Of a stretch of DNA of 64,000 nucleotides, positions 36,766 to 46,624 are shown in pieces. The notes below the pieces were generated by a model. That model saw only the letters and a program-made list of their open reading frames with translations. It was not told the origin of the DNA and made no database searches. This DNA comes from Melaminivora suipulveris. GTDB lineage: Bacteria; Pseudomonadota; Gammaproteobacteria; Burkholderiales; Burkholderiaceae_C. The stretch covers positions 493,501 to 557,500 of the forward strand of contig NZ_CP027667.1 of assembly GCF_003008575.1 (NCBI RefSeq). Direction: 5' to 3'. The position numbers and the translations under genes were made by a program. How positions within the stretch are numbered: the first letter of the stretch is position 1; each line of letters starts with the position of its first letter.

Positions 36766-36904
36766 ATGCTTTCCTGAACGTACCGCTTTCGCGGCAAATT
36801 CTGGAAAGTCTGAAATTCTAACACTTCTTTTTTGCTCGCCCTGCGGCAATGGCAAAAATTTTCCTACCCAGCCCGCCGCGGCATCGACCGACCGAAGGCA
36901 AAAC

Positions 36905-36978
36905 TGGAGGCGCGGGCCGGAGTCGAACCGGCCTCAACGGATTTGCAATCCGACGCATAACCGCTTTGCTACCGCGCC
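36905..36978 (-). tRNA. tRNA-Cys (anticodon GCA)
   Basis: 74 bases with encoded CCA. Acceptor GGCGCGG, anticodon arm GGATTGCAAATCC and T arm GCCGGTTCGACTCCGGC are clear. It lies between the two identical tRNA-Gly genes. Confidence 0.97.
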
Positions 36979-36995
36979 AAATCCATCATCCTTGC

Positions 36996-37024
36996 AAAAA
37001 AGGGGAGCCGCGGCACCCCTTTTT
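36996..37024 (-). terminator. Rho-independent terminator between tRNA-Gly (copy 2) and tRNA-Cys
   Basis: AAAAAAGGGG and CCCCTTTTTT arms with an inner GCCGCGGC element. On the minus strand it follows the tRNA-Gly at 37036-37111 directly, so tRNA-Cys either has its own promoter or relies on read-through. Confidence 0.8.
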
Positions 37025-37035
37025 CACCCGAAAAC

Positions 37036-37111
37036 TGGAGCGGGAAATCGGTCTCGAACCGACGACCTCAACCTTGGCAAGGTTGCGCTCTACCAACTGA
37101 GCTATTCCCGC
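37036..37111 (-). tRNA. tRNA-Gly (anticodon GCC), copy 2
   Basis: 76 bases, identical to the copy at 36690-36765, with CCA. A TACAAT -10-like box lies upstream at 37129-37134 on the minus strand. Confidence 0.97.
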
Positions 37112-37213
37112 ATTTACCGAAGCCTCACATTGTACAACGCTCTGGCATCGATGAGGCGGAGTTTAACGCATTTTCCCCCCTCGGCCGGCAAATGCGCCAA
37201 ATTCTTCACCGCG

Positions 37214-39640
37214 TCAATGTGGCGCGGCACCTGCGCCGGGAGCGTGCGCGGCGGGCGCCGGGGACGGCACTGCCTGCGCCGCGACCTCTTCGTCGGAGAG
37301 CGGCTCGGGCTTGCGCTCCAGCGCCACCTCCAGCACCTTGTCGATCCACTTGACGGGCACGATCTCCAGGCCGCTCTTCACGTTGTCCGGTATGTCCTGC
37401 AGGTCCTTGACGTTCTCCTCGGGGATCAGCACCGTGTGGATGCCCCCGCGCAGCGCCGCCAGCAGCTTTTCCTTCAGGCCGCCGATGGCCGTGATCTCGC
37501 CACGCAGCGTGATCTCGCCCGTCATCGCCACGTCGGCGCGCACCGGGATGCCCGTCAGCGCAGAGACGATGGCCGTGGCCATGGCCGCGCCGGCGCTGGG
37601 CCCGTCCTTGGGGGTCGCGCCGTCGGGCACGTGGATGTGCAGATCGCGCTTCTCGAACGCCTCGTCCTTGATGCCCAGCATGCGCGCGCGGCTGCGCACC
37701 ACCGTGCGCGCGGCTTCGACCGATTCCTTCATCACGTCGCCCAGCGAGCCGGTGCGCGTGATGGCGCCCTTGCCCGGCATGGTCGCCACCTCGATGGTCA
37801 GCAGATCGCCGCCCACCTCGGTCCAGGCCAGACCCACGACCTGGCCGACCTGGTTGTCGTGCTCGGCTCGGCCGTAGGTGTACTTGCGCACGCCCAGGTA
37901 GTCGTTGAGATTTTCCGGCGTGACCTTGACGGGGGCTTCGGCCTGCTTGAGCTGCATGGCCTTGACCACCTTGCGGCAGATCTTGGACAGCTCACGCTCG
38001 AGCGAACGCACGCCCGCCTCGCGCGTGTAGTAGCGCACGATGTCGCGCACCGCTCCTTCAGTCACTTCCAGTTCGCCGCTGCGTACGCCGTTGTTCTCCA
38101 TCTGCTTGGGCAGCAGGTACTTGAGCGCGATGTTGGTTTTCTCGTCCTCGGTGTAGCCCGACAGGCGGATGACCTCCATGCGGTCCAGCAGCGCCGGCGG
38201 GATGTTCATCGAGTTGGACGTGGCCACGAACATCACGTCCGACAGATCGAAGTCGACCTCGACGTAATGGTCGCCGAATTTGTGATTCTGCTCCGGGTCC
38301 AGCACTTCCAGCAGCGCGCTGGACGGGTCGCCGCGGAAATCGGTGCCGAGCTTGTCAATCTCGTCGAGCAGGAACAGCGGATTGCGTGTGCCGACCTTGT
38401 TCAGGTTCTGCAGCACCTTGCCCGGCATGGCGCCGATGTAGGTGCGCCGGTGGCCGCGGATCTCGGCTTCGTCGCGCATGCCGCCCAGCGCCATGCGCAC
38501 GTACTTGCGCCCCGTGGCCTTGGCGATCGACTGGCCCAGCGAGGTCTTGCCCACGCCGGGCGGGCCGACCAGGCACAGGATGGGCGCCTTGAGCTTGTCC
38601 ACGCGCTGCTGCACGGCAAGGTATTCGAGGATGCGGTCCTTGACCTTCTCCAGCCCGTAGTGGTCCTCGTTCAGCACCTCCTCGGCCAGCGCCAGGTCGT
38701 GGCGCACCTTGGTCTTCTTGCTCCAGGGCAGGCCGACCAGCACGTCGATGTAGTTGCGCACCACGGTGGCCTCTGCCGACATGGGCGACATGAGCTTGAG
38801 CTTCTTCAGCTCACCCTCGGCCTTCTTGCGCGCCTCGGCGGGCATCTTTGCCGCCTTGATCTTTTTCTCGACCTCTTCCAGATCGGCGCCGTCCTCGCCC
38901 TCACCCAGCTCCTTCTGGATGGCCTTGACCTGCTCGTTCAGGTAGAAGTCGCGCTGGTTCTTTTCCATCTGGCGCTTGACGCGGCCGCGGATGCGCTTGT
39001 CCACGTTGAGGATGTCCACCTCGCGCTCGAGCTGCTCGAACAGGTTTTCCAGGCGCTCCTTGACGTCGGCCAGGCCCAGCACGACCTGCTTGTTCTCCAG
39101 CTTGAGCGGCAGGTGGGCGGCGATGGTGTCGGCCAGACGGCCGGCATCGTCGATGCTGGCGATCGAGGTGAGGATCTCCGAGGGGATCTTCTTGTTGAGC
39201 TTGACGTACTGGTCGAACTGCTGCATCACCGCGCGGCGCAGCGCCTCGACCTCGCTGGTCGCGCTCGCCTCGGCGGCTGGCAGCGGGCGCACGGTGGCGG
39301 TGAACAGCGCTTCGCTTTCCTCCACCTGCGCCACGGCGGCGCGCTGCTGGCCCTCGACCAGCACCTTCACGGTGCCGTCGGGCAGTTTCAGCATCTGCAG
39401 GATGGTGGAAACGCAGCCGACCTCGTACAGGTCATCCACCTGCGGCTCATCCTTGGAGGCGGTCTTCTGCGCCACCAGCATGATGCGGCGGTCGGCTTCC
39501 ATGGCCTGCTCCAGCGCCTTGATGCTCTTGGGGCGGCCCACGAACAGCGGGATGACCATGTGGGGAAAGACCACCACGTCGCGCAGGGGCAGCAGCGGCA
39601 GGTCCATGGGGGTATCGGGCAGGGGAGTGAGTCCGGACAT
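37214..39640 (-). CDS. lon: ATP-dependent protease La
   Basis: 808 residues. Cytoplasmic AAA+ protease that removes damaged and regulatory proteins. In order: the LON substrate-binding domain ([23 protein letters not shown]), a coiled region, the AAA+ module with Walker [12 protein letters not shown] and [11 protein letters not shown], and the serine-lysine protease domain with [17 protein letters not shown] 6 bases upstream fixes ATG 39640. It ends in an Ala/Pro-rich tail. It follows clpX by about 105 bases in the conserved tig-clpP-clpX-lon order. Confidence 0.97.
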   Translation of the reverse strand: MSGLTPLPDTPMDLPLLPLRDVVVFPHMVIPLFVGRPKSIKALEQAMEADRRIMLVAQKTASKDEPQVDDLYEVGCVSTILQMLKLPDGTVKVLVEGQQRAAVAQVEESEALFTATVRPLPAAEASATSEVEALRRAVMQQFDQYVKLNKKIPSEILTSIASIDDAGRLADTIAAHLPLKLENKQVVLGLADVKERLENLFEQLEREVDILNVDKRIRGRVKRQMEKNQRDFYLNEQVKAIQKELGEGEDGADLEEVEKKIKAAKMPAEARKKAEGELKKLKLMSPMSAEATVVRNYIDVLVGLPWSKKTKVRHDLALAEEVLNEDHYGLEKVKDRILEYLAVQQRVDKLKAPILCLVGPPGVGKTSLGQSIAKATGRKYVRMALGGMRDEAEIRGHRRTYIGAMPGKVLQNLNKVGTRNPLFLLDEIDKLGTDFRGDPSSALLEVLDPEQNHKFGDHYVEVDFDLSDVMFVATSNSMNIPPALLDRMEVIRLSGYTEDEKTNIALKYLLPKQMENNGVRSGELEVTEGAVRDIVRYYTREAGVRSLERELSKICRKVVKAMQLKQAEAPVKVTPENLNDYLGVRKYTYGRAEHDNQVGQVVGLAWTEVGGDLLTIEVATMPGKGAITRTGSLGDVMKESVEAARTVVRSRARMLGIKDEAFEKRDLHIHVPDGATPKDGPSAGAAMATAIVSALTGIPVRADVAMTGEITLRGEITAIGGLKEKLLAALRGGIHTVLIPEENVKDLQDIPDNVKSGLEIVPVKWIDKVLEVALERKPEPLSDEEVAAQAVPSPAPAAHAPGAGAAPH

Positions 39641-39745
39641 TGCAATCCTTGAGTGGCTCCCTGGCATATGAGCCAGGGGGCGAATGTTTTCAACCCGGCG
39701 CGGCGGCTTGCGCACCGGGGTTTGCCGGCCTCGTGGCGAAAGCGG

Positions 39746-41011
39746 TCAGGCTTTCTTGGCGGCCTCGCGGTAGACCAGCAGCGGCGCCTTGCCTTCCTCG
39801 ATCGTGGCCTCGTCGACCACGACCTTTTCCACGTTGCCGGCATTGGGCAGGTCATACATGGTGCCGATCAGCGACTGCTCCAGGATGGAGCGCAGACCGC
39901 GCGCGCCTGTCTTGCGGGCGATGGCCTTGCGGGCGATGGCCTTGAGCGCCGCCGGGCGGATCTCCAGGTCCACGCCTTCCATGGCCAGCAGCTTGCTGTA
40001 CTGCTTGACCAGGGCGTTCTTCGGTTCGGTCAGGATCTGCACCAGCGCGTCCTCGCCCAGTTCTGCCAGCGCCGTGACCACTGGCATGCGGCCGACCAGC
40101 TCCGGAATCAGGCCGAACTTGATCAGGTCCTCGGGCTCGATGTCCTGGAACAGCTCGGTCAGCGAGCGCTGGGACTTGGCTTTCACCGTGGCGCCAAAGC
40201 CGATGCCCGAGGCCTCGGTGCGCGCCTCGATGACCTTGTCCAGCCCGGCGAACGCGCCGCCACAGATGAACAGGATGTTGGTCGTGTCGATCTGCAGAAA
40301 ATCCTGGTTCGGGTGCTTGCGCCCGCCCTGCGGCGGCACGCTGGCCATGGTGCCCTCGATGAGCTTGAGCAGCGCCTGCTGCACGCCCTCGCCCGAGACG
40401 TCGCGCGTGATGCTGGGGTTGTCGCTCTTTCGGCTGATCTTGTCGATCTCGTCGATGTAGACGATGCCGCGCTGGGCGCGTTCGACGTCGTAATTGCAGC
40501 TTTGCAAGAGCTTGCTGATGATGTTTTCCACGTCCTCGCCGACGTAGCCGGCTTCCGTGAGCGTGGTCGCATCGGCCATCACGAAGGGCACGTCCAGCTG
40601 GCGCGCCAGAGTTTGTGCCAGCAACGTCTTGCCCGAGCCGGTGGGGCCGATCAGCAGGATGTTGCTTTTGGACAGCTCGACGTCGTCCTTGCCGGCCTTA
40701 TCCTTGTGGCGCAGGCGCTTGTAGTGGTTGTAGACGGCCACGGACAGCGTGCGCTTGGCCTTTTCCTGGCCGATCACGTAGCTGTCCAGGCTGGCCTTGA
40801 TCTCGGTGGGCGCGGGCAGGTCGCCGCGCGCGTCGCGCGCGGCGTCGGCAGGCGGCAACTCGTCGCGGATGATCTCGTTGCACAGGTCGATGCACTCATC
40901 GCAGATGAACACGGACGGCCCGGCGATCAGCTTCTTCACCTCGTGCTGGCTCTTGCCGCAAAAGGAGCAGTACAGGGTCTTCTCGCTGGATGAGCCTTTT
41001 TTCTCGGCCAT
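39746..41011 (-). CDS. clpX: ClpXP protease ATPase subunit
   Basis: 421 residues. AAA+ unfoldase that feeds ClpP. The N-terminal zinc domain has the CSFC...CDEC cysteine set; Walker A is [12 protein letters not shown], the pore loop [10 protein letters not shown], and the ClpP-docking IGF loop is in EASGIGFGA. It lies 119 bases downstream of clpP, with a hairpin between them. Confidence 0.97.
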   Translation of the reverse strand: MAEKKGSSSEKTLYCSFCGKSQHEVKKLIAGPSVFICDECIDLCNEIIRDELPPADAARDARGDLPAPTEIKASLDSYVIGQEKAKRTLSVAVYNHYKRLRHKDKAGKDDVELSKSNILLIGPTGSGKTLLAQTLARQLDVPFVMADATTLTEAGYVGEDVENIISKLLQSCNYDVERAQRGIVYIDEIDKISRKSDNPSITRDVSGEGVQQALLKLIEGTMASVPPQGGRKHPNQDFLQIDTTNILFICGGAFAGLDKVIEARTEASGIGFGATVKAKSQRSLTELFQDIEPEDLIKFGLIPELVGRMPVVTALAELGEDALVQILTEPKNALVKQYSKLLAMEGVDLEIRPAALKAIARKAIARKTGARGLRSILEQSLIGTMYDLPNAGNVEKVVVDEATIEEGKAPLLVYREAAKKA

Positions 41012-41067
41012 GGATGGGGATGCCTCGCGACTATGGGACTAAAGCTGTCAGTGATGATAGCGAAATG

Positions 41068-41098
41068 GAAACGGCCTTCCCCGCACGGGGAAAGCCGC
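41068..41098 (-). terminator. Hairpin between clpP and clpX (possible attenuator)
   Basis: CGGCTTTCCCC and GGGGAAGGCCG arms on the minus strand, followed by a T-rich but broken stretch. It could partly terminate clpP mRNA while allowing some clpX read-through. Confidence 0.45.
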
Positions 41099-41130
41099 TT
41101 CTCGCAGCAGGCAAACGACTGCTTGAGGAC

Positions 41131-41739
41131 TCAAGGCCGCTTGGCGATCACCTGATCGACGATGCCGTAGTTCTTGGCTTCGTCGGCGGTCATGAAGTAG
41201 TCGCGCTCGGTGTCGGTCTTGATCTTGTCCAGCGGCTGGCCGGTGCGTTCGGCCAGGATGCGGTTCATCTGGTCCTTGGTGCGCAGGATGTCGCGCGCAT
41301 GGATCTCGATGTCGGTCGCCTGCCCGCGCGCGCCGCCCAGCACCTGGTGGATCATGATCTTGGAGTTGGGCAGCGAAAAACGCTTGCCCTTGGCGCCGGC
41401 GGCCAGCAGGAAGGCGCCCATGCTCGCGGCAAAGCCGCAGCACAGCGTGGACACGTCGGGCTTGATGAACTGCATGGTGTCGTAGATCGCCATGCCGGCC
41501 GTCACGCTGCCGCCGGGGGAGTTGATGTAGAACGAGATGTCCTTGTCGGGGTTTTCGCTTTCCAGGAACAACAGCTGCGCCACCACCAGGTTGGCCGTCT
41601 GGTCGTTGACTTCACCGACCAGGAAGATCACCCGCTCTTTCAGCAGGCGCGAATAGATGTCATAGGACCGCTCGCCGCGGCCCGATTGCTCGATGACCAT
41701 GGGGACCATGCCCAGGCCTTTCGTTTCCAGAGCGCTCAT
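41131..41739 (-). CDS. clpP: ATP-dependent Clp protease proteolytic subunit
   Basis: 202 residues. Serine peptidase forming the double-ring chamber. The catalytic triad is visible: Ser in [11 protein letters not shown], His in [11 protein letters not shown] and Asp in [12 protein letters not shown] 41739 is chosen because GGAG lies 6 bases upstream; the ATG at 41751 contains that ribosome site. It lies about 118 bases after tig. Confidence 0.97.
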   Translation of the reverse strand: MSALETKGLGMVPMVIEQSGRGERSYDIYSRLLKERVIFLVGEVNDQTANLVVAQLLFLESENPDKDISFYINSPGGSVTAGMAIYDTMQFIKPDVSTLCCGFAASMGAFLLAAGAKGKRFSLPNSKIMIHQVLGGARGQATDIEIHARDILRTKDQMNRILAERTGQPLDKIKTDTERDYFMTADEAKNYGIVDQVIAKRP

Positions 41740-41857
41740 GTGCTTCTCCATTTTTGTACGGGTACGGGTTCACCAAAGGAAATGGGGCTTGCGCCGCAAA
41801 GCACAAGCCCCGCAAGGCTGGCGCCGACAGCGCCCCGGCCGGTGTGCAGGCGGCAGA

Positions 41858-43171
41858 TCAGCCCTGCTGGCCCATCAGCTCGTCGAAACTCAGCGCCTTG
41901 TCGCTGACCTTGGCCTTGGACATGACGTAGTCGGTCACGTTGTTTTCGATGACCACGGCCTCGACTTCGCCCAGGCGGTTGCGGTCGCTGTAGTACCAGC
42001 GCACCACGTCCTCGGGCTGCTCGTAGCTGGCCGACAGCTCTTCGATATGCGTCTTGATCTGCTCGGGCTTGGCCTGCAGCTCCTGGGACTTGACCAGCTC
42101 GGCCACCACCAGCCCCAGGCGCACGCGGCGCTCGGCCTGCGGACGGAAGATGTCGTCCGGAATGTCGGCCTTGTCGGCATCCTTGATGCCGCGCTGCTTC
42201 AGGTCGGCACGCGCGGCGTCGCGCAGGCGCTCGATCTCGGACTGCACCGATGCGTTGGGCAGGTCCAGCTCGGCCTTGGACAGCAGCGCCTCCATGGCGG
42301 CCTGCTTGTTGCGCGCCAGCAGGCGGAACTTGACCTCGCGCTCCAGGTTCTTCTTGATGTCGGCGCGCAGGGCGTCGACCGAGCCGTCCTCGATGCCCAG
42401 CGACTTGACCATCTGGTCGTTCACCTCGGGCAGGTGCGCGGCCTCGATGTTCTTCACGGTGACCATGAAGTCGGCCGTCTTGCCGGCTACGTCCTTGCCG
42501 TGGTAGTCCTCGGGGAAGGCCAGCGGGAAAGTCTTGCTCTCGCCGACTTTCATGCCGCGCACGGCGTCCTCGAACTCCTTGAGCATCTGACCTTCGCCGA
42601 TCAGGAACTGGAAGTCCTCGGCCTTGCCGCCGGAGAACGGCTCGCCGTCGATCTTGCCCTCGAAGTCCACGCTCACGCGGTCGCCGTCCTCGGCGGCCGA
42701 GCCCATGGCGCGCTGGGCGAAGGTGCGGCGCTGTTTGCGCAGGATGTCGATGGTCTTGTCGATGGCCTCGTCGGTCACCTCGGCAGAGGTGCGCTCCACC
42801 TCGGCTTCGGACAGGTCGCCGATCTTGACCTCGGGGAAGACCTCGAACACCGCGTCGAAGCTGACCTCGCCCTCGGGCGCGTCGTCCTTTTCGGTGATGC
42901 GCGGCTGGCCGGCCACGCGCAGCTGGGCCTCGTTGGCCGCCTGCGAGAAGGCCTCACCGACCTTGTCGTTGAGCACCTCGTATTGCACCGAATAGCCGTA
43001 GCGCTGCTGCACCACGCTCATCGGCACCTTGCCGGGGCGAAAGCCGTCCATTTTCACGGTGCGCGCCAGGCGCTTCAGGCGGCTGTCCACCTCGCCCTGG
43101 ATGGAGGCAAGGGGCAGGTTCAGCGTGATCTTGCGTTCGAGCTTGTCGAGGGTCTCAACATTTACGGCCAT
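41858..43171 (-). CDS. tig: Trigger factor
   Basis: 436 residues. Ribosome-bound chaperone and prolyl isomerase. The ribosome-binding signature GFRPGKVPMSVVQQRYG is in the N-terminal domain, the FKBP-like domain follows (DGDRVSVDFEGKIDGEPFSGG, FPLAFPEDYHGKDVAGK), then the helical chaperone arms. AGGA 6 bases before ATG 43171 fixes the start. tRNA-Leu(TAG) lies about 100 bases upstream. Confidence 0.97.
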   Translation of the reverse strand: MAVNVETLDKLERKITLNLPLASIQGEVDSRLKRLARTVKMDGFRPGKVPMSVVQQRYGYSVQYEVLNDKVGEAFSQAANEAQLRVAGQPRITEKDDAPEGEVSFDAVFEVFPEVKIGDLSEAEVERTSAEVTDEAIDKTIDILRKQRRTFAQRAMGSAAEDGDRVSVDFEGKIDGEPFSGGKAEDFQFLIGEGQMLKEFEDAVRGMKVGESKTFPLAFPEDYHGKDVAGKTADFMVTVKNIEAAHLPEVNDQMVKSLGIEDGSVDALRADIKKNLEREVKFRLLARNKQAAMEALLSKAELDLPNASVQSEIERLRDAARADLKQRGIKDADKADIPDDIFRPQAERRVRLGLVVAELVKSQELQAKPEQIKTHIEELSASYEQPEDVVRWYYSDRNRLGEVEAVVIENNVTDYVMSKAKVSDKALSFDELMGQQG

Positions 43172-43272
43172 GGTGTTTCCTGGTGTCGGTTGCTTCGGTT
43201 CGGATGCGGCAAATGGGGCGTGGCGGCTCAGGGCCGCCCTGGCGGGCTGCGGCTGCAGCCGTGTCACGTCTG

Positions 43273-43359
43273 TGGTGCGCGGGGGGGGACTCGAACCCCC
43301 ACACCATTGCTGGCGTCAGGACCTAAACCTGGTGCGTCTACCAATTTCGCCACCCGCGC
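43273..43359 (-). tRNA. tRNA-Leu (anticodon TAG)
   Basis: 87 bases with encoded CCA. Acceptor arms GCGCGGG/CCCGCGC, the anticodon arm CCAGGTTTAGGTCCTG, a long variable arm and T loop GTTCGAGTC are readable. It lies upstream of tig on the same strand. Confidence 0.96.
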
Positions 43360-43481
43360 GGTTTGTTTCACCTGCCCGGCGCGCTGGTTGCGCCAAGCCT
43401 GGGCAGGCAGGTCAAACGGCGGATTTTACCCTGAGCCCATGAGCGCCCGCGCCAATCGGGCCGCACCCGCGCGCCGGGGCC

Positions 43482-43487
43482 GACAAT
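43482..43487 (+). promoter_or_regulatory. Possible -10 box of a leaderless hpnC promoter
   Basis: GACAAT ends 7 bases before the GTG start of hpnC. Transcription would begin at or next to the start codon, and no ribosome site is present. No -35 match is visible, so this is tentative. Confidence 0.35.
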
Positions 43488-43494
43488 CGCCGGC

Positions 43495-44364
43495 GTGAAC
43501 ACGCCCCCGCCCTCCCGCGCCGCGCCGGTGCCATTGCCCGTGGCGCATTACGAGAACTTTCCCGTCGCCTCGCTCTTGTGTCCGGCGCCGCTGCGCGCGC
43601 CGATCGCCGCGCTCTATGCCTTTGCCCGCACGGCCGATGACCTGGCCGACGAGGGCGCGGCCACGAGCAGCCAGCGCCTGGCGGATCTGCACGCCTACCG
43701 CGCCGAACTGCAGGCCATCGCCGGCGGCGGCGCGCCGGGCCCGCGCTGGATGGCGGTGTTCGCGCCGCTGGCCGCCGCGCTGCGCAGCCACGACCTGCCG
43801 CTGCCGCTGCTGCACGATCTGCTGGACGCCTTCGAGCAGGACGTGCGCATGACCGCATCGGGCGCGACTTACCCGGACCGCGCAGCCCTGCTCGACTACT
43901 GCCGCCGCTCGGCCAACCCGGTCGGCCGCCTGCTGCTGCACCTGTACGGCGTGCGCGATGAGATTGCCCTGGCGCGCAGCGACGCCATCTGCTCGGCCCT
44001 GCAGCTGATCAACTTCTGGCAGGACCTGAGCGTGGACCTGCCGCGCGCGCGCCACTACCTGACCGATGCCGACTGCGCCGCGCACGGCGTGCGCCGCGGC
44101 GACCTGGCCGCGCTGCGCCGCACGCCCGAATCTGACGCGCTGGTGCTGGACTGCGCCGCCTGGGCGCGCGCGCTGATGCTCCAGGGCGCGCCGCTGGTGC
44201 ACCAACTGCCCGGCCGCGCCGGCTGGGAGCTGCGCCTGGTCGTCCAGGGCGGCCTGCGCGTCCTGGACAAGGTGCAGGCTCTCGCCGGCGCCAGCCTGCT
44301 CGCGCGCCCGGTGCTGCGCGCGCCCGACTGGCTGCGGATGCTGGCCCGCGCGGCGCGCATGTAG
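43495..44364 (+). CDS. hpnC: Squalene synthase-like protein HpnC
   Basis: 289 residues, GTG start. A trans-isoprenyl diphosphate synthase of the squalene/phytoene synthase family. Mg-binding Asp motifs are YAFARTADDLADEG and LINFWQDLSVDLPR. In the HpnCDE route, HpnC converts presqualene diphosphate to hydroxysqualene. A dispersed repeat follows its stop, separating it by 110 bases from hpnD. The late motif GRLLLHLYG is typical of the HpnC group. Confidence 0.93.
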   Translation: MNTPPPSRAAPVPLPVAHYENFPVASLLCPAPLRAPIAALYAFARTADDLADEGAATSSQRLADLHAYRAELQAIAGGGAPGPRWMAVFAPLAAALRSHDLPLPLLHDLLDAFEQDVRMTASGATYPDRAALLDYCRRSANPVGRLLLHLYGVRDEIALARSDAICSALQLINFWQDLSVDLPRARHYLTDADCAAHGVRRGDLAALRRTPESDALVLDCAAWARALMLQGAPLVHQLPGRAGWELRLVVQGGLRVLDKVQALAGASLLARPVLRAPDWLRMLARAARM

Positions 44365-44365
44365 C

Positions 44366-44427
44366 TCATATTTTAATAGCAACATGCGCTTTATTTATGC
44401 AGACTGAGGGGCTTTTTCGCTCGAAAG
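44366..44427 (+). repeat. Dispersed repeat copy 8
   Basis: Forward copy beginning next to the hpnC stop. TAGCAACATGCGCTTTATT then TATGCAGACTGAGGGGC. It lies between hpnC and hpnD. Confidence 0.75.
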
Positions 44428-44459
44428 CTGGCCGCTGCGGGGGCCGACGGCCGCCATGG

Positions 44460-44465
44460 GACAAT
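44460..44465 (+). promoter_or_regulatory. Possible -10 box of a leaderless hpnD promoter
   Basis: GACAAT lies 9 bases before the hpnD ATG with no ribosome site between, the same arrangement as at hpnC. No -35 is visible. Confidence 0.35.
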
Positions 44466-44474
44466 CCCCGCCCG

Positions 44475-45314
44475 ATGACCCCCGAGCAGTACGTCCAGCA
44501 AAAGGCCGCCGCGTCCGGCAGCAGCTTTTACTACGCCTTTTTGTTTCTGCCACGCGAGCGGCGCGCGGCGATCACGGCGTTCTACGCCTTCTGCCGCGAG
44601 GTGGACGACGTGGTGGACGAGGTGAACGATCCCGGCGTCGCGGCCGCCAAGCTCGACTGGTGGAGCGGCGAAGTCGCCAAGATGTTCGCTGGCGCGCCGA
44701 CCCACCCCGCCACCCAGGCCCTGGCGCCGCACATCGCCGCGTACGGCCTGCAGCAGCGCCAGCTGCAGGCCGTCATCGACGGCTGCCGCATGGACCTGAC
44801 GCAGACGCGTTATCTGGACTTCGCCGACCTGGCGCGCTACTGCCACCTGGTGGCCGGCGTGGTGGGCGAGGTCGCCGCGCGCATCTTCGGCCAGAGCCAG
44901 GAGGCCACCACCGACTACGCGCACAAGCTGGGCCTGGCGTTCCAGCTCACCAACATCATCCGCGACGTGGGCGAGGACGCGCTGCGCGGCCGCGTCTACC
45001 TGCCCGTCGACGAGCTGCAGCGCTTCGACGTCAAGGTCAGCGAAATCACCCAGCGCCAGCATTCCGATCGCTTCGCCGCGCTGATGCGCTTTCAGTGCGA
45101 GCGCGCCCAGCGCACCTACGACGAGGCGCTGGCCCTGTTGCCCGCAGCCGACCGGCGCGCGCAAAAGCCCGGCCTGATGATGGCCAGCATCTACCGCACG
45201 CTGCTCTCCGAGATCGCCGCCGACGGCTTTCAGGTGCTCCACCAGCGCACCAGCCTGACCCCCTTGCGCAAGCTGTGGCTGGCCTGGAGGGTGCAGGCAC
45301 TGGGCCGGCTGTGA
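44475..45314 (+). CDS. hpnD: Presqualene diphosphate synthase HpnD
   Basis: 279 residues. Joins two farnesyl diphosphates to presqualene diphosphate at the membrane surface. The Mg-binding motifs are FCREVDDVVDEV and LTNIIRDVGEDALRGRVYLP. The conserved YYAFLFLPRERRAAITAFYAF start supports ATG 44475. Its TGA overlaps the GTG start of hpnE by 4 bases. Confidence 0.95.
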   Translation: MTPEQYVQQKAAASGSSFYYAFLFLPRERRAAITAFYAFCREVDDVVDEVNDPGVAAAKLDWWSGEVAKMFAGAPTHPATQALAPHIAAYGLQQRQLQAVIDGCRMDLTQTRYLDFADLARYCHLVAGVVGEVAARIFGQSQEATTDYAHKLGLAFQLTNIIRDVGEDALRGRVYLPVDELQRFDVKVSEITQRQHSDRFAALMRFQCERAQRTYDEALALLPAADRRAQKPGLMMASIYRTLLSEIAADGFQVLHQRTSLTPLRKLWLAWRVQALGRL

Positions 45315-46624
45315 GGGTCGCCGTCGTCGGCGCCGGCTGGGGCGGCATGGCAGCGGCCGTGCGCGCCGCGCAGGCCGGCCACGCGGTGACGGTGCTGGAG
45401 GCCAGCCGCAGCCTGGGCGGGCGGGCGCGCGGCATGGATGTGGCGCTTGCGGACGGCCGCACGGCGCGCCTGGACAACGGCCAGCACATCCTGATCGGCG
45501 CCTACACCGAGTGCCTGGACCTGATGCGCACGGTGGGCGTCAATCCCGGCACCGCGCTGCTGCGCCTGCCGCTGGCGCTGCGCTTTGCCGACGGCTCGGG
45601 CCTGGCGCTGCCCGACACTGCGCCGCCCTGGGATGCGCTCGTCGGCATCGCCCGCGCGCGCGGCTGGAGCGTGGGCGAACGCCTGGCCCTGCTGGCGCGC
45701 GCCGCGCGCTGGCGTGTGCAGGGCTTTCGCTGCGCGCCGCAGGTCAGCGTCGCCGATCTGTGCGCTGGTTTGCCGGCTCGGCTGGTGCGGGAGTTCATCG
45801 AGCCGCTGTGCGTCTCGGCGCTGAACACCCCGGCACGCCAGGCCTGCGGCCAGACCTTTTTGCGCGTGCTGCACGACAGCCTGTTCGCCGGCCGCGGCGG
45901 CTCCAACCTGCTGGTGCCACGCGTCGACCTGGGCGCGCTGCTACCCGAGCCGGCGGCCGACTGGCTGCGCACGCGCGGGCATGCCGTGCATCTGGGCCGG
46001 CGCGTGCAGACCTTGGCACGCGCGCCGCGCGGGAAAGGCTGGTTGGTCGATGGCGAGGCCTTCGACGCCGTGGTGCTGGCCACCAGCAGCGGCGAGGCCG
46101 CGCGCCTGGCCGCCAGCGCCGACGCACCCGAGGCCGAGCGCCCGGCCCTGCGGCAATGGGCGGCGCGCGCGCAGGCGCTGCGCTTCGGCGCCATCGCCAC
46201 CGTTTACGCACATGCACCACAGCCGGCCAGCGCAACGCTGTTGCCCGCGCCGATGCTGGCTTTGCGCAGCGGCCCGGCGCAGTTCGCGTTCGACCGTGGG
46301 CAGCTCGATGGCACGGCCGGACTGTTGGCCTTCGTCATCAGCGCCTTCGCCGGCGAACGGGCGACGTTGGAGCAACAGGTGCTGGCGCAGGCCGCGGATG
46401 AGCTGGGCCTGCCCGGCCTGCGCGTGCTGCAAACCGTGGTCGAGCGGCGCGCGACCTTCTTGTGCACGCCGCAGCTGGATCGCCCGCCGCTGGCCATCGC
46501 GCCGGGCCTGCTCGCTTGTGGCGACTATGTGGCGGGCCCCTATCCAGCCACGCTCGAAGGTGCGGTACGCCATGGCGCGGCGGCGGTCGCGCTTTTAAGC
46601 CAAATAGAGCCTCAGCCGGCGTAG
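45311..46624 (+). CDS. hpnE: Hydroxysqualene dehydroxylase HpnE
   Basis: 437 residues. FAD-dependent amine-oxidase-like protein that reduces hydroxysqualene to squalene. The FAD motif VAVVGAGWGGMAAAVRAAQAG is at the very N-terminus, and YVAGPYPATLEGAVRHGAAA is the C-terminal FAD contact. GTG 45311 overlaps the hpnD stop (GTGA). The last few codons (SQIEPQPA) and the TAG are supplied by dispersed repeat copy 9. Squalene-hopene cyclase is not in the window. Confidence 0.93.
   Translation: MRVAVVGAGWGGMAAAVRAAQAGHAVTVLEASRSLGGRARGMDVALADGRTARLDNGQHILIGAYTECLDLMRTVGVNPGTALLRLPLALRFADGSGLALPDTAPPWDALVGIARARGWSVGERLALLARAARWRVQGFRCAPQVSVADLCAGLPARLVREFIEPLCVSALNTPARQACGQTFLRVLHDSLFAGRGGSNLLVPRVDLGALLPEPAADWLRTRGHAVHLGRRVQTLARAPRGKGWLVDGEAFDAVVLATSSGEAARLAASADAPEAERPALRQWAARAQALRFGAIATVYAHAPQPASATLLPAPMLALRSGPAQFAFDRGQLDGTAGLLAFVISAFAGERATLEQQVLAQAADELGLPGLRVLQTVVERRATFLCTPQLDRPPLAIAPGLLACGDYVAGPYPATLEGAVRHGAAAVALLSQIEPQPA

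Noticed and set aside
36992..39652. An 886-codon plus-strand frame opposite lon and across tRNA genes
   Set aside because: Antisense shadow of lon; it runs through a tRNA-Gly gene, which a real gene would not do.
41068..41098. clpP-clpX hairpin as a full terminator
   Set aside because: The T-run after the stem is broken and clpX would then lack an evident promoter; listed only as a weak terminator or attenuator.
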